Part shown: piece after piece, positions 27,365 through 37,500 of the stretch
How the letters are laid out: each line of letters opens with the position of its first letter
How positions within the stretch are numbered: the stretch's first letter is position 1
Origin: Acidimicrobiales bacterium
Lineage (GTDB): Bacteria; Actinomycetota; Acidimicrobiia; Acidimicrobiales; JAUJNH01
Assembly: GCA_030448245.1 (NCBI GenBank)
Contig: JAUJNH010000001.1
Coordinates: 1-64,000, forward strand
Direction of reading: 5' to 3'
Length of the DNA stretch: 64,000 nt
Position numbers and translations under genes: made by a program
Notes under the pieces: generated by a model
Seen by the model: the letters and a program-made list of their open reading frames with translations, nothing else
Told to the model about the DNA's origin: nothing
The model's database searches: none

Positions 27365-28171
27365 CTACAGCGCAGCCGCGGGGCCGCCGGCCGCCGGCGG
27401 CGGGGCCGGCCAGGCCGGGCACCGGTCGCGGAACGCGCACACCGAGCACAGGGGACCCCGGCGGGGCTGGAAGCCGTCGGTGGCGCAGGCCCGCTCGATG
27501 GCCGACCAGATCGCCGACGCCCGGCGGTGCAGCCCGGCCCGCGAGCGATCGGTGGTGGCGGACGACAGGACCAGCGGCTCCCGGAGGTGCAGCAGCTCGA
27601 CCTTGACGGGGCGCACGCCGAAGGCCTGCTCGACGAGGAACGCGTACAGGTGGACCCCGGCGAGGCGGGTCTTCTCGTCGGCGGGGCGGGGAGCCGCGCC
27701 GGTCTTGTAGTCGACGACCACGAGCGTCCCGTCGGGGCGGAGGTCGAGCCGGTCGATGACGCCGCGCAGGACGAGCCCGTCCGGCGTGCGGGCCTCGAGC
27801 TTCAGCTCGAGGCCAGCGGCCCGGACCTGGGTCGGGTCCTCGAGCAGGAAGACGTTCCGGGCCAGGTGCTGAGCGTCGGCCGTGAAACCGTCGACGTCGC
27901 CGACATCGAGGCCGGCGCACTCGGGCGAGCCCAGCACCTCGTCGACCGCCTCGCCCACCAGGCCGGCAGCCGCCGCCGGCGTGCGCCGGGCCGCCGGCAG
28001 GTCGGCGTGCAGCCGCTCGAGGGCCAGGTGCACGAGCGTTCCCTTGGCGGCCCAGGGCGACGGGAGCTCGGGCAGCCGGTCGATGACCGAGAACTTGAAT
28101 GCGAGGCCGCAGGTGCTGAACGACGAGACCTTCGACGGCGACAGCGAGGTGGGCAGCGGCAGCGATGCCAT
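27365..28171 (-). CDS. RecB-family PD-(D/E)XK exonuclease with probable Fe-S cluster
   Basis: A 268-residue stand-alone RecB-like nuclease. The core is GVIDRLDLRPDGTLVVVDYKTG (about 150-171: Asp, then D-x-K). The QxxxY helix is visible as LYAFLVEQ. Four cysteines typical of AddB/Cas4-type 4Fe-4S nucleases are present: one near residue 21 (STCGLAFKF) and three near the end (CSVCAFRDRC). Actinobacteria carry such proteins outside recBCD; a repair role is likely. The ATG at 28171 matches the usual ...SLSPSKVSSFSTC start. Confidence 0.85.
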   Translation of the reverse strand: MASLPLPTSLSPSKVSSFSTCGLAFKFSVIDRLPELPSPWAAKGTLVHLALERLHADLPAARRTPAAAAGLVGEAVDEVLGSPECAGLDVGDVDGFTADAQHLARNVFLLEDPTQVRAAGLELKLEARTPDGLVLRGVIDRLDLRPDGTLVVVDYKTGAAPRPADEKTRLAGVHLYAFLVEQAFGVRPVKVELLHLREPLVLSSATTDRSRAGLHRRASAIWSAIERACATDGFQPRRGPLCSVCAFRDRCPAWPAPPPAAGGPAAAL

Positions 28172-28524
28172 GCCGCGACGGTACGCCCCTGCTGTGACGT
28201 GGAGGGTGGATCCGAAACGTTTCGGTTCCGGACGCCCGACACCTGGGCCGTGGTCAGGCTGGGGTGCCGGCGGACGACCTACGAGCTGGCTGGGCGCCGG
28301 ACCGCACTCAGCCAGCCCGGGATCCGCTTCCAGCCCGATTCGAGGTGACCGGGTTCGTCTCCCAGCGCGGCGGGCCGGTCCCAGCCTGGCCAAGGCGCCT
28401 CCGTCCGCCGTCCGGCGCGATCCGGTGGTTCGGGCGGCCTTCAACCGCAAGTGGCACCTGCTGGAGCCGCCGAGCCGCTTCGATCAGGACCCCGGCGCCC
28501 CGGCGCGACGCGAGGATGAGGTCC
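28172..28524. promoter_or_regulatory. Divergent intergenic region with a LacI-type operator-like palindrome
   Basis: No gene is recognisable in this 353-bp gap between two divergent genes. A perfect 14-bp palindrome CCGAAACGTTTCGG lies at 28212-28225, about 41 bp upstream of the nuclease ATG. GAAACGTTTC is the core typical of LacI/GalR-family operators. No LacI-family gene is present in the window. Position fits control of the nuclease gene or of the divergent DinB-like gene. Confidence 0.45.
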
Positions 28525-29166
28525 ATGCCGCAGGCCGACATCGTCGAGCTGTTCCTCGAGGGGGCGCAGGTGGTCGCCGCGGCCGTCGCCGCCTCGGTGG
28601 TCGCCGACGCCTGGGATCTTCCTTCCGTGCTCGAGGACCAGCGTGTGGGTGGTCTGGCCGGCCATCTGGCCCGGGGCGGGGTCTGGGTCGTCGCCGACTA
28701 CCTCGACGGGACCGTTGAAGGCGGTACGGTCGACTTCTCGTCGGCGGGGGAGTACTTCGACGTGCTCCTCGGAGCCGTGTCACCAGAGGACCACCAGGCG
28801 GTCCGGCGACGGGGCGCCGACGTCGCCGCTGCTGGTCACGGTGAGCTGTGCCGGGTGCTGGGACAGCGGCTGGACGCGCTCGGGCCGCGACTTCGATCCC
28901 TGGAGGCCGGCCACCTCATGGCCGTGCTGGGAGGCAAGGTCATGCGCCTCGACGACTACCTGACCACGCGGATCGTCGAGCAGGTCGTGCACCTCGATGA
29001 TCTGGCTCGGAGCGTCGACCACGACCCGTGGCCCATGCCTGCGGGTGCCACCGATGTTGCTGTCGCCGTCGGCATCGACATCGCCCGTCGCCAGGATGGA
29101 AGCACCGCTTTGATCCGAGCCCTCTACCGGCGTGGCTGGTCTGCCTCGGTCTTCCCGGTCCTCTGA
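28525..29166 (+). CDS. Mycothiol-dependent maleylpyruvate isomerase-like (DinB-fold) protein
   Basis: A 213-residue four-helix DinB/MDMPI-superfamily protein. LAGHLARGG (about 42-50) carries the first metal-binding His, and the pair IVEQVVHLDDLA (about 152-163) supplies the Glu and second His of the metal site. These proteins use mycothiol as thiol cofactor in actinobacteria. The substrate is unknown. ATG at 28516 is an alternative start. Confidence 0.75.
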   Translation: MPQADIVELFLEGAQVVAAAVAASVVADAWDLPSVLEDQRVGGLAGHLARGGVWVVADYLDGTVEGGTVDFSSAGEYFDVLLGAVSPEDHQAVRRRGADVAAAGHGELCRVLGQRLDALGPRLRSLEAGHLMAVLGGKVMRLDDYLTTRIVEQVVHLDDLARSVDHDPWPMPAGATDVAVAVGIDIARRQDGSTALIRALYRRGWSASVFPVL

Positions 29167-29195
29167 CGGCGCCGCGTCGTTGCTGCGGCGCCGTC
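29165..29195. terminator. Bidirectional hairpin terminator between convergent genes
   Basis: An 11-bp perfect stem (GACGGCGCCGC / GCGGCGCCGTC) with a 9-nt loop begins at the stop codon of the DinB-like gene and lies 19 bp from the end of recD on the other strand. It can serve both convergent transcripts. No U tract follows, as is common in high-GC actinobacteria. Confidence 0.75.
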
Positions 29196-29213
29196 TCTGG
29201 TGGCGGTGCCCGG

Positions 29214-31226
29214 TCAGCGGCCCGAGCGGCGGCGTGCCGAGCCTTCCGCGGGCCACAGGGCCTCACCCAGCCCTGAGGCGCGAGCAACGGGACGGGTCAC
29301 CGCGGCGCGGATGCTGGGCTCGGTGGCCACCAGAGTGAGGGCCGTGCGGGCTCGGGTGACGGCGGTGTACAGCAGCTCCCGGGTGAGGATCCTCGAGGTC
29401 GGGCTGGGCAGCACGACCACGACCGAGCCGAACTGCGAGCCCTGCGCCTTGTGGATCGTCATGGCCGACAGCGACTCGACGGCGCCGAGGCGGCTGGGGG
29501 CGACCTCGAGCAGCTGGCCGCGGCGGTCGAAGACGGCCCGGAGCCGGCCGCCGCCGGTGTCCACCACCACGCCGGTGTCACCGTTGAAGACGCCGAGGCC
29601 GTGGTCGTTCTCGGTGACCAGCAGGGGCCGCCCGGGGAACCACGGACCCGAGCGGGAGGCGCCGGCGCCGCCGTAACCGGGGATGGCCGACCGCAGCCAC
29701 CGGTCGATCTCGGCCCGCCACGCCGCGGCCCCGCCCGCACCCCGCCGGTGGGCGCACAGCACCTGCACCGACCGCAGGGCGACGAGGGCGCCCGCCCCGT
29801 CGCCGTCGTGGGCGGCGGCGACCACCGCGGTTGCCGCGTCGACCACGGCCCGCCGGACCTCGGCCAGCTCGGGCGCCCGGCCGAGGTCGAGGTCGGGTGC
29901 CGCCTCGATCCAGGTCACCTCGGGCGGGGCCGCCCGCAGGCCCGCCAGCAGCGCGTCGGCGTCTCCGCTGTCGATGGCCTCGGCCACGGCGGCGACCCCG
30001 GGCCCGAAGCGGTGGACCCGCCGGAGGACGACGATCCCGTCGGCCACCGTCGCCGCCGGTCCAGGATCGGTGGCGACGACGGCATCGCCGGTCGCCTGCT
30101 GGAGCGCCGCTCGGGCCGGCGGGCTGAGGTGCAGGCCGGCCGCCGACGGCCCCACGATGTCGCCCAGCACGGCCCCGGCCTCGACCGACGCCAGCTGGCG
30201 GGGGTCCCCGACCAGCACCAGCCGGGCCGTCGGCCGCACGGCGGCGAGGAGCCTGGCCATCAGGGAGAGGGGCACCATCGAGCTCTCGTCGACGATCACC
30301 ACGTTGTGGCCGAGCGGGTTCGAGCGGTCGTGGCGGAACCGGCTGCGGCTGCCGGGCTGCCACCCGAGCAGGCGGTGGAGCGTGGTGGCCGACGTGGCGA
30401 GGACGGCCCTGCGCACGTCGCCATCGGCTTCGAGGGCTGCCGCCTCGGCGTGCACGGCCTCGGCCAGCCGGGCTGCGGCCTTCCCGGTGGGCGCGGCCAG
30501 CGCCACCCGGGGAGGTGGTTGGCCGAGGGCGCGGGCCTGCTCGTGCAGGAGGGCCAGGATGCGGGCCACCGTCGTGGTCTTGCCGGTCCCCGGGCCTCCT
30601 GCGACGACCGAGAGGCGGCGGAGCACCACGGTGGCGGCGGCCAGGCGCTGCAGGCCGTCGTCGGCCTCCGCCGACCGGCGGGGGAGGAGCCGGTCGAGGC
30701 TGGACGAGAGCGCCTCGAGGTCGACTGCGGGCTGCTCGGCCGTGGCCCGCCGGCGCAGGTCGTCGGCCACGTTCCGCTCATGGCGCCAGTAGCGGTCGAG
30801 GTACAGGCGGCTTCCGAAAAGGCGCAGGGGCCGGTCGGCGGGGCCGTCGGGGCCGGCGGCGGTGAGGGGGCTGGCGGCCACCAGGGCCGCCCAGCCGGAC
30901 GGGTCGGGCCAGGGCAGCCCGTCGACGTCGACGGCGGCCTCCTCGTCATCGGGGGCGGCGGTGGCGGCCACTGAGGCAAGATCGACGTACACGTGGCCCA
31001 GGCGCACCGCCCGCACGGCCAGGGCCACCGCCAGCAGCACCTCGTCACCGGCTCCGCCGACCAGGTGGCCGAGCGTGGTGGCGGTGTGCACGTCGGCCGC
31101 CTCCAGGACGGTGGCGCCGGAAAAGGCGCGCAGCGCCTCGGGTCCCGAGACCGACCGGCGCCCGTCGTGGAGGTCCAGGCCGGTGCCACGGGACGCGGCC
31201 GGTGGGGCGGCACGGAGGTCGCTCAC
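29214..31226 (-). CDS. recD: Exodeoxyribonuclease V subunit RecD
   Basis: A 670-residue SF1B helicase (5'-3') of the RecBCD complex that processes double-strand ends. Walker A is VVAGGPGTGKTTTVARIL (about residue 175), Walker B NVVIVDESSMV (about 280), then VLVGDPRQLASVEAGAVLGD and the C-terminal motif VI SAMTIHKAQGSQF...LYTAVTRAR. GTG at 31226 overlaps the recB stop (GTGA). It is the last gene of recC-recB-recD, and transcription then ends at the hairpin at 29165. Confidence 0.95.
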   Translation of the reverse strand: MSDLRAAPPAASRGTGLDLHDGRRSVSGPEALRAFSGATVLEAADVHTATTLGHLVGGAGDEVLLAVALAVRAVRLGHVYVDLASVAATAAPDDEEAAVDVDGLPWPDPSGWAALVAASPLTAAGPDGPADRPLRLFGSRLYLDRYWRHERNVADDLRRRATAEQPAVDLEALSSSLDRLLPRRSAEADDGLQRLAAATVVLRRLSVVAGGPGTGKTTTVARILALLHEQARALGQPPPRVALAAPTGKAAARLAEAVHAEAAALEADGDVRRAVLATSATTLHRLLGWQPGSRSRFRHDRSNPLGHNVVIVDESSMVPLSLMARLLAAVRPTARLVLVGDPRQLASVEAGAVLGDIVGPSAAGLHLSPPARAALQQATGDAVVATDPGPAATVADGIVVLRRVHRFGPGVAAVAEAIDSGDADALLAGLRAAPPEVTWIEAAPDLDLGRAPELAEVRRAVVDAATAVVAAAHDGDGAGALVALRSVQVLCAHRRGAGGAAAWRAEIDRWLRSAIPGYGGAGASRSGPWFPGRPLLVTENDHGLGVFNGDTGVVVDTGGGRLRAVFDRRGQLLEVAPSRLGAVESLSAMTIHKAQGSQFGSVVVVLPSPTSRILTRELLYTAVTRARTALTLVATEPSIRAAVTRPVARASGLGEALWPAEGSARRRSGR

Positions 31227-34200
31227 GCCGTCCCCCGATCGAGGAGGTCCGACAGGCCGGTGACAAAGGCGGACGGCGGCCGCCAGGCGAACACCCCGCA
31301 CGGGAGGCCGTCGATGACCGGGGTGTCGGCACCGACCATCCCCCGCAGGAACAGCCAGGCGGCGCCGCCGAGATGGCGGTCGGGGTCGTAGGCCGGCAGG
31401 CGCCAGCGGAGGTAGCGGTGCAGGGCGACGCCGTACAGGGCGGCCTGCAGCGGGTAGTGGGCCTCGTGCATGGCCCGGGCCAGGGCCTGAGGCCGGTAGT
31501 GCCTGGCGGTCAGGCGCTCGCCCGGCGGCCCCAGCCGGTTGGACTTGTAGTCGACCACGACGTAGCGGTCGCCGACGCGGGCCACCAGGTCGATGCTGCC
31601 GGTGAGGAAGCCGCGGACCTCGGCGGCCAGGCCGGGGTCGCGGAGGCGCCCGGCGTAGCCGGCCACCGGGTCGCCCGCGGGGAGGCTGGTCTCGAACAGG
31701 GCGGCGACGGCGTCCATGGAGACCACGCCCGCGGGGACGTCGCCGCCGGCCAGGGGCAGGTCGAAGGCCAGCTCGTCGAGGCGGTCGGCGGGCGCCACGT
31801 CGCGCAGGCGGCGACCGCCGAACAGCGGCCCGAGCGGGGTCTCGAGCGCCGCAGCCAGGCCGGCTACGAGCCCGTCGACGTGACCCTCGAGCAGGCGCCC
31901 GGCCCCGGCCCCGGCCGCTGCCGCGGCGAGCGCCGCCAGCAGGTCGGCGGCAGTGAAGTCGGTGCGCTCGAGGATGTCGTGGACGAGCGTCCCGACCCGG
32001 GCGCCTCCGGGCAGCTGGTCCAGTGGGACGGCCACGTCGAGGAGTTCGGCCGGCCCGTGCACGGCGATGGCCGGCTCGTCGGCCGTGGTGGCCTCGTCGG
32101 CCTCGATCGGCTCGACGGGGACGACGCCAGCCGGCGCCGCTTCGTGGGCCGCGGCGGTGAGGCCGCTGTAGGAGGTGCGCACCCACCGATCGTCGAGGGA
32201 CCGGTCGAACGTGCTGACGTCGAGGCTGTCGGTGCTGCGGACCGGCGCCGGCGCCGGGACCCCGCTGGGGCCGCTGGCCTCCTCGACGGCCACCGCCCCG
32301 CCGCTGGCGGCGGCCAGCGCCTCGACGGCCTGGCGGACGGCGTCCTCGTCGGGCCACCTGCGCAGCTGGTCGACCACGGCGCCGGTGGCGGGGTCGCGAC
32401 CGAGGAGCACCCGGGCGAAGGGGGACCGGGCGGCGTCGTTGCCGCTGGCCCACCAGACCACGACCCGGTGGCGGGCCCGGGTCATGGCCACGTACAGCAG
32501 GCGCAGCTCCTCCTCGGCGAGCTCGCGGGCGGCGGCCTCCACCTGAGCGGCGTGCACGGCACCGGCGCCGCCGACCCCGATGCACCGCCGGCCGGGGTCG
32601 TCGTGGAAGACCGGCGGCTCGTCGTCGTCGGTCCAGGGGCCCTCCCACAGGGAAGGGAGCAGGACCACGGGGAACTCGAGGCCCTTGGCTCCGTGGATGG
32701 TGTGCACGGCCACCGCGTCGGCGTCCGACTCGAGCCGGCGGCGCCCGGCGTCGGCGTCGGCGCCCGCCGCCCGCTGCTCGGCCAGCCACCGGCTCAGGGC
32801 CGCGGCCGACGACGGCGCGGCGGCATGCCTGGCGTGCAGGAGCTCGGCGACGTGGCGCAGGTCGCTGAGGGTGCGCTCGCCGCCGGCCTCGCCCAGCAGC
32901 CGGGCGGTGAGGCCCTCGGTGGCCTCGGCCCGGCTGACGAGGGCGGCCACGCCCCGGGCCCGCAGGGTCCCGGCCCAGTCGTGGAGCCGGCCGGCCACCA
33001 CCTCCAGCGCCTCGTCCGATGCCGTGGCCAGCCGGGCCGCGTCCCAGCCGAAGAAGGGGCCCAGAGCCGCCGAGCGCACCCGTCCCATGGCCGACGGCAG
33101 CTCGAGGGCCCGCAGGAGGACCTGCCAGCCCTCGGCTGCGTCGGTGGCGAGGACGCTGGCGCCGCCGAAGACCACGGCCGGCACCCCCCGCTGGTGCAGG
33201 GCCCGCCGGACGGCCTCGGCCTCGCGGTGGCGCCGGACCAGGACGGCGAGGTCGCCGGCCACCAGCGGCCGCTCGGCTCCGGCGACAGCCCCCTCCGCGT
33301 CCCGCTCCACCACGGTCGTGCCGCTCGCCAGGAGGCGGGCCGCCTCGCCGGCCACGTCCTCGGCGAAGAACGAGCGGGTCGGGTCCTTCTTGGCGAAGTC
33401 GCGCGGCGTGCGGGCCACCGGACCTCGTCGCCGGTCGAGCACCCTGACCGTGAGTGGGGCTCCGGCCGAGGGGCCGAGCAGCCGGCGGCCCTGGGCCCCT
33501 GGCCGGGCGTGCAGCGGGCGGTGGGCGATGTCGGGGCCGCCGAGCCAGGCGCCGGCGAAAAAGGCGTCGAGGCCGTCGAGGAGCGGCTGGTCGGCCCGCC
33601 AGCTCTCGGACAGGCCGAGCCGGGTGGCCCCCCTGGTGGCCTCGAGGTAGGCGTGCACGTCGCCGCCCCGGAAGGCGTAGATGGCCTGCTTGGGATCACC
33701 GACGAGCACCAGCCGCGAGGGGGCGGCGCCAAAGGCGGCCCGCAGGATCCGCCACTGCACCGCGTCGGTGTCCTGGAACTCGTCGACCACGGCCATCGAG
33801 AACCGCCGCCGCAGCCGCTCGGCCACCATGGCCCCGCGGGTCGGGTCGTCGAGGCTGGCCGCCAGACGGGTGAGCAGGTCGTCGTAGGTCACCAACCGGC
33901 CTCGCCGCTTCTGGTCGATGAGACGCTGGCGCACCGTGCCGGCGAACCGCTGGCGCACCTTGGCCTCCTCCGAGTCGGGGTCCACTGGAGCGATGGCGGC
34001 GTCGGGGTTGGCCACGACAGCTCTGGCGATGCGGCGGGCCACCGCGCGTGGGAACAGCACGTGGCCGGTGGCTGCGAACCGGCGGACGAACAAGTCGTCG
34101 ACGGCGTCCTCGACCAGCCCGGCCACGTCCTCGACCAGCTCGAGGTCGCGCTCGGCGTCACCCGCCACGCCGAGGCTGGCCAGCACCTGCTGGCAGAAGC

Positions 34201-34594
34201 CGTGGGTGGTGGCGATGGTGGCGCCGTCGAAGTCGGCGAGCGCCCGGGCCAGACGGGCCCGGCGCAGGGCCACCTCGGCGGCCGGGCCGCTCCGCAGGTG
34301 GCTGACGACCGTGTCGGCCGGGCTGGCGGCTGCTGCCGGGTCGAGGGCGGCCACGGCCGCGGCCAGGCGCAGCCAGACCCGTTCGCGCAGCGTGCCGGTG
34401 GCCTTGCGGGTGAAGGTGACCACGAGCAGCTCGTCGAGCGGCCGGCCACCCGCCACCTCGGTGACGACGAGCGACGCCACCGTGTGGGTCTTGCCGGTGC
34501 CGGCACTGGCCTCGAGGACCGTGACCCCCGGGCCGACGGGCCGGGTCGGGTCGAATGGCGCCGGAGCCTGGGCGCTGGCCAGCACCGCCGTCAT
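31223..34594 (-). CDS. recB: Exodeoxyribonuclease V subunit RecB
   Basis: A 1123-residue UvrD-type helicase-nuclease. Walker A LEASAGTGKTHTVA (about 27-40); helicase motif II AVVDEFQDTDAVQW; motif III VGDPKQAIYAFRGGD; motif V HTIHGAKGLEFPVV; motif VI LYVAMTRARHR. The C-terminal nuclease has GTLVHDILERT, the catalytic Asp in GSIDLVARVGDRYVVVDYKSN and a Gln-x3-Tyr helix (LQAALYGVAL). The ATG overlaps the recC stop (ATGA). Length and domain order are normal for RecB. Confidence 0.95.
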   Translation of the reverse strand: MTAVLASAQAPAPFDPTRPVGPGVTVLEASAGTGKTHTVASLVVTEVAGGRPLDELLVVTFTRKATGTLRERVWLRLAAAVAALDPAAAASPADTVVSHLRSGPAAEVALRRARLARALADFDGATIATTHGFCQQVLASLGVAGDAERDLELVEDVAGLVEDAVDDLFVRRFAATGHVLFPRAVARRIARAVVANPDAAIAPVDPDSEEAKVRQRFAGTVRQRLIDQKRRGRLVTYDDLLTRLAASLDDPTRGAMVAERLRRRFSMAVVDEFQDTDAVQWRILRAAFGAAPSRLVLVGDPKQAIYAFRGGDVHAYLEATRGATRLGLSESWRADQPLLDGLDAFFAGAWLGGPDIAHRPLHARPGAQGRRLLGPSAGAPLTVRVLDRRRGPVARTPRDFAKKDPTRSFFAEDVAGEAARLLASGTTVVERDAEGAVAGAERPLVAGDLAVLVRRHREAEAVRRALHQRGVPAVVFGGASVLATDAAEGWQVLLRALELPSAMGRVRSAALGPFFGWDAARLATASDEALEVVAGRLHDWAGTLRARGVAALVSRAEATEGLTARLLGEAGGERTLSDLRHVAELLHARHAAAPSSAAALSRWLAEQRAAGADADAGRRRLESDADAVAVHTIHGAKGLEFPVVLLPSLWEGPWTDDDEPPVFHDDPGRRCIGVGGAGAVHAAQVEAAARELAEEELRLLYVAMTRARHRVVVWWASGNDAARSPFARVLLGRDPATGAVVDQLRRWPDEDAVRQAVEALAAASGGAVAVEEASGPSGVPAPAPVRSTDSLDVSTFDRSLDDRWVRTSYSGLTAAAHEAAPAGVVPVEPIEADEATTADEPAIAVHGPAELLDVAVPLDQLPGGARVGTLVHDILERTDFTAADLLAALAAAAAGAGAGRLLEGHVDGLVAGLAAALETPLGPLFGGRRLRDVAPADRLDELAFDLPLAGGDVPAGVVSMDAVAALFETSLPAGDPVAGYAGRLRDPGLAAEVRGFLTGSIDLVARVGDRYVVVDYKSNRLGPPGERLTARHYRPQALARAMHEAHYPLQAALYGVALHRYLRWRLPAYDPDRHLGGAAWLFLRGMVGADTPVIDGLPCGVFAWRPPSAFVTGLSDLLDRGTA

Positions 34595-37500
34595 CCCCGG
34601 CCCCCGCCTCGGGCTGGCTGGGCGGCGGCGGCGAGGACCGGATCCCACAGGCGGCGGGCCAGGCGCCCGAAGCGGCTCGGCTCGCCGACGGGCCACCCAG
34701 GCCCGTCCTCGCCGGGTCCCGCCGGCACGGCCATCACCTCGTCGAAGGTGCGCACACCGCCGAGGACCAGGACGTGGGCGGGCTCCCGGTCCTCCTTGTC
34801 CCACCCGTACTCGGAGGTCCAGCACCGGGCCGCCTCGTCGGCGGGGGCTTCGGCGCCCGTCCGCACCGCCGAGGCGTACCGGTGCGAGGTCTCGCCGAAC
34901 AGCGGCAGGGGCTCGCGCAGCCCCCGGTCGCGCAGGTCGACCACCACCCCGAGGTGCTCGAGGGCCGCGGCCGAGCGTCCTGCTGCGGTGCCGGCCAGCG
35001 CTCGCAGCGTGAAGGTGCGGGCCCGGTCGCGCTGGCGGCCGACCGTGGTGGACGACAGCTCCTGCGCTGGGCGGGCGGCGGTGGCGGCGAGGAAGCGGAC
35101 CCACGCGGCCAGGCGGTGCTTGGCGGCCAGCCGGGAGAAGGTGGTGGCCCGGACCACGTCGCCGACGACATCCGGCACGGTGCCGACGAGGCGGCGGCCG
35201 TTGTCGAGGGCGACGTCGACCTCGATCGAGTCGACCGGTCCGCGGGACGCCTCGAGGGCGGCGGCGGCGATGGCCTCGGCCCGAGCCCTCGCCTCCGCGA
35301 GGGCGGCCTGGCCGAGGGCGCCGGGTGGGAGGAGCCCCCGGGCCGCCTCGGCCGCGCAGACGGCGTCGAGGTCGCCGCCGCCCAGGACGGCCCGGACCAG
35401 CCGGTCGCCCACACCCCAGCTGGCCAGCCCGTCGAGCTCCACGGCCAGGGCGTCGACCGGCTGCTCCTCGTCGGACCGCAGGCTGAGCTCCAGGCGCTGG
35501 CGCAGGAAGCCCAGCACCGGGTGCTGCACGAACTGCACGAGGTCGTCCAGCGCCACCACGTCGGCGGTGGCTGGCGGCAGGCGAGCGTCGAGGAAGGGGC
35601 CGGGGTGCCGCCGGGGCCCGGCCGCAGCCCGGGCTCCGGCCAGCAGCCGCCGGTCGAAGCCCCACGGCCCGGCGGCGCCCAGGCGGCCGGGCTCGAAGCA
35701 GCGCCGATCGGAGGCAAGGAGGGGGTGGTGGTGCACCACCGCCTCACGGGCCGGGGTGCCGGACTCGGTGCGGACGGTGGCGTCGACGACGTCGAGGAGC
35801 TCGTTGACGGGCACCGCCGGCGGCAGCGGCTCGTTGGTGCGCACGTCGCGGCCGGAGTAGGTGACGACCAGCGCTTCGCCGGCGGCGAGCACGGCGTCGA
35901 GGAGCAGCTGGCGGTCCTCGGTCCGGCGGTCGTGGTCGCCGACGTGGCGGGCCCGCACCAGCAGGTCGTCGCCGTCGGGCGACCCGCCCCGGGGGAAGGC
36001 GCCGTCGTCGAGCCCGACCAGGCACACGACCCGGTGGGGCACCGACCGCATCGGCACGAGCGTGCACATCGTCAGGTCGCCGGTGCGGAAGGCGGCACGC
36101 GACGGCTGGCCGCGGAGGCGGTCGGCCAGGAGGTCGCGGACCTCGGCCAGCCGCAGCGGTGGCCCGGGCGGCGGCGTCACCGCGTGCTGGTCGGCGCTGC
36201 CGACTCCGGCCTCGGCCTGGACCTCGGCCAGGAGCCGGTCCAGCTGGCCCCGCTGCCAGGCATCGGCCGGCCTGGTGGCGAACAGCAGGTCGGCCGCCCG
36301 GTCGATCGCGGCCACCCACCCGGCCACGGGCCGGGTGTCGCCCATCTCGCGCACCACCAGGCCGAGGCGGGTGACCAGCTCGGCGAACCGGCCGGCCAGG
36401 GCGATGTCGCCGGCGTCCACGTCGTCCAACGGCAGGGCCCCGCCGACGAGGCGGTGCTCGTCCTCCGACATCGCCACGCCGAGGAGCAGGCGGACGAGCC
36501 CCGCCTCCCACGTGCCGGTGCTGACGCTGGCCAGGTCGTACCGGGCCCGGCTGGCCGGGTCGAGGCCCCAGCGGGTCCCGGTCTCCCGGACCCAGTCGCC
36601 GATGCGCACCAGGTCGTCGTCGTCGAGGCGGAACCGGTCCCGAACCGGGGGGAGGGCGGCGAAGGACAGCACCTGCGTGGCCGTCAGGCGGGCCTCGACG
36701 AGCCCGAGCAGCTCGGCCAGGGCGCCCAGCACCGGGTTGGTCTGGCGGAGCGACCGGTCGGCCAGGCGGTAGGGGAGCGGCGGCGGTCCGGGGAGCTCTG
36801 CGTCACCGCCGCTGCCACGACCATCACCACCACCACCATCACCACCACCACCAAAGGCGCCGTGCAGCAGCGGGGCCAGCTCGTCGATGTCGGGGCACAG
36901 CACCACGACGTCGCGAGGCTCCAGCGTGGGGTCGGCGGCGAGGAGGTGGGTGATGGCGTCACGGACCACCTCGGCCTGGCGGGCCCGGCCGTGGCAGGCG
37001 TGGACCTGCACCGACCGGTCGCCGACGGCCAGCGTCGGCCGGTGCCCGCAGCCGGGGGGCTCGTCGGCTCGCAGGGCAGCCTGGAGCCGCTGCAGCAGGC
37101 TGCGCTGCCCGTCGGCGTCCCCGACGGGCAGGGGGTGGTGGCGGTCGACGAAGCCGCCGGCCTCCCTGCGGGCTTCCACCACGAGCTGGATCTCCCGGCT
37201 GTCCCGCCCCCACGACCGCAGCAGGGGGTGGCGGACCGTTGCCGTCGCCACCTCGGGGTCGGCCGCGGGCAGGGCGGCGAGACGGGACCAGGAGACCGGT
37301 GACGGGTGGAGGGCCAGCAGGTGCACGTCGCGGTGGACGGCCAGCGCCCCGAGCACGTCCAGGTACGTGGCTGGGAGGCGGGTGAACCCGAACAGGGCCA
37401 GCCGGTCGGGCAGCTCGACCAGCCCGGGATCGGCGGCCAGGGCCCGGCACCCCTCGACCAGCCGCTCCGCCGGGCTCGGGGTGGCGACGGCGTCCCGCAG

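Noticed and set aside
31202-35860. Very long open frame on the plus strand opposite recB and recC (over 1500 codons)
   Set aside because: It lies wholly antisense to well-supported recBC motifs and is rich in Gly/Arg/Pro, as expected from GC-rich codon bias. No domain was seen.
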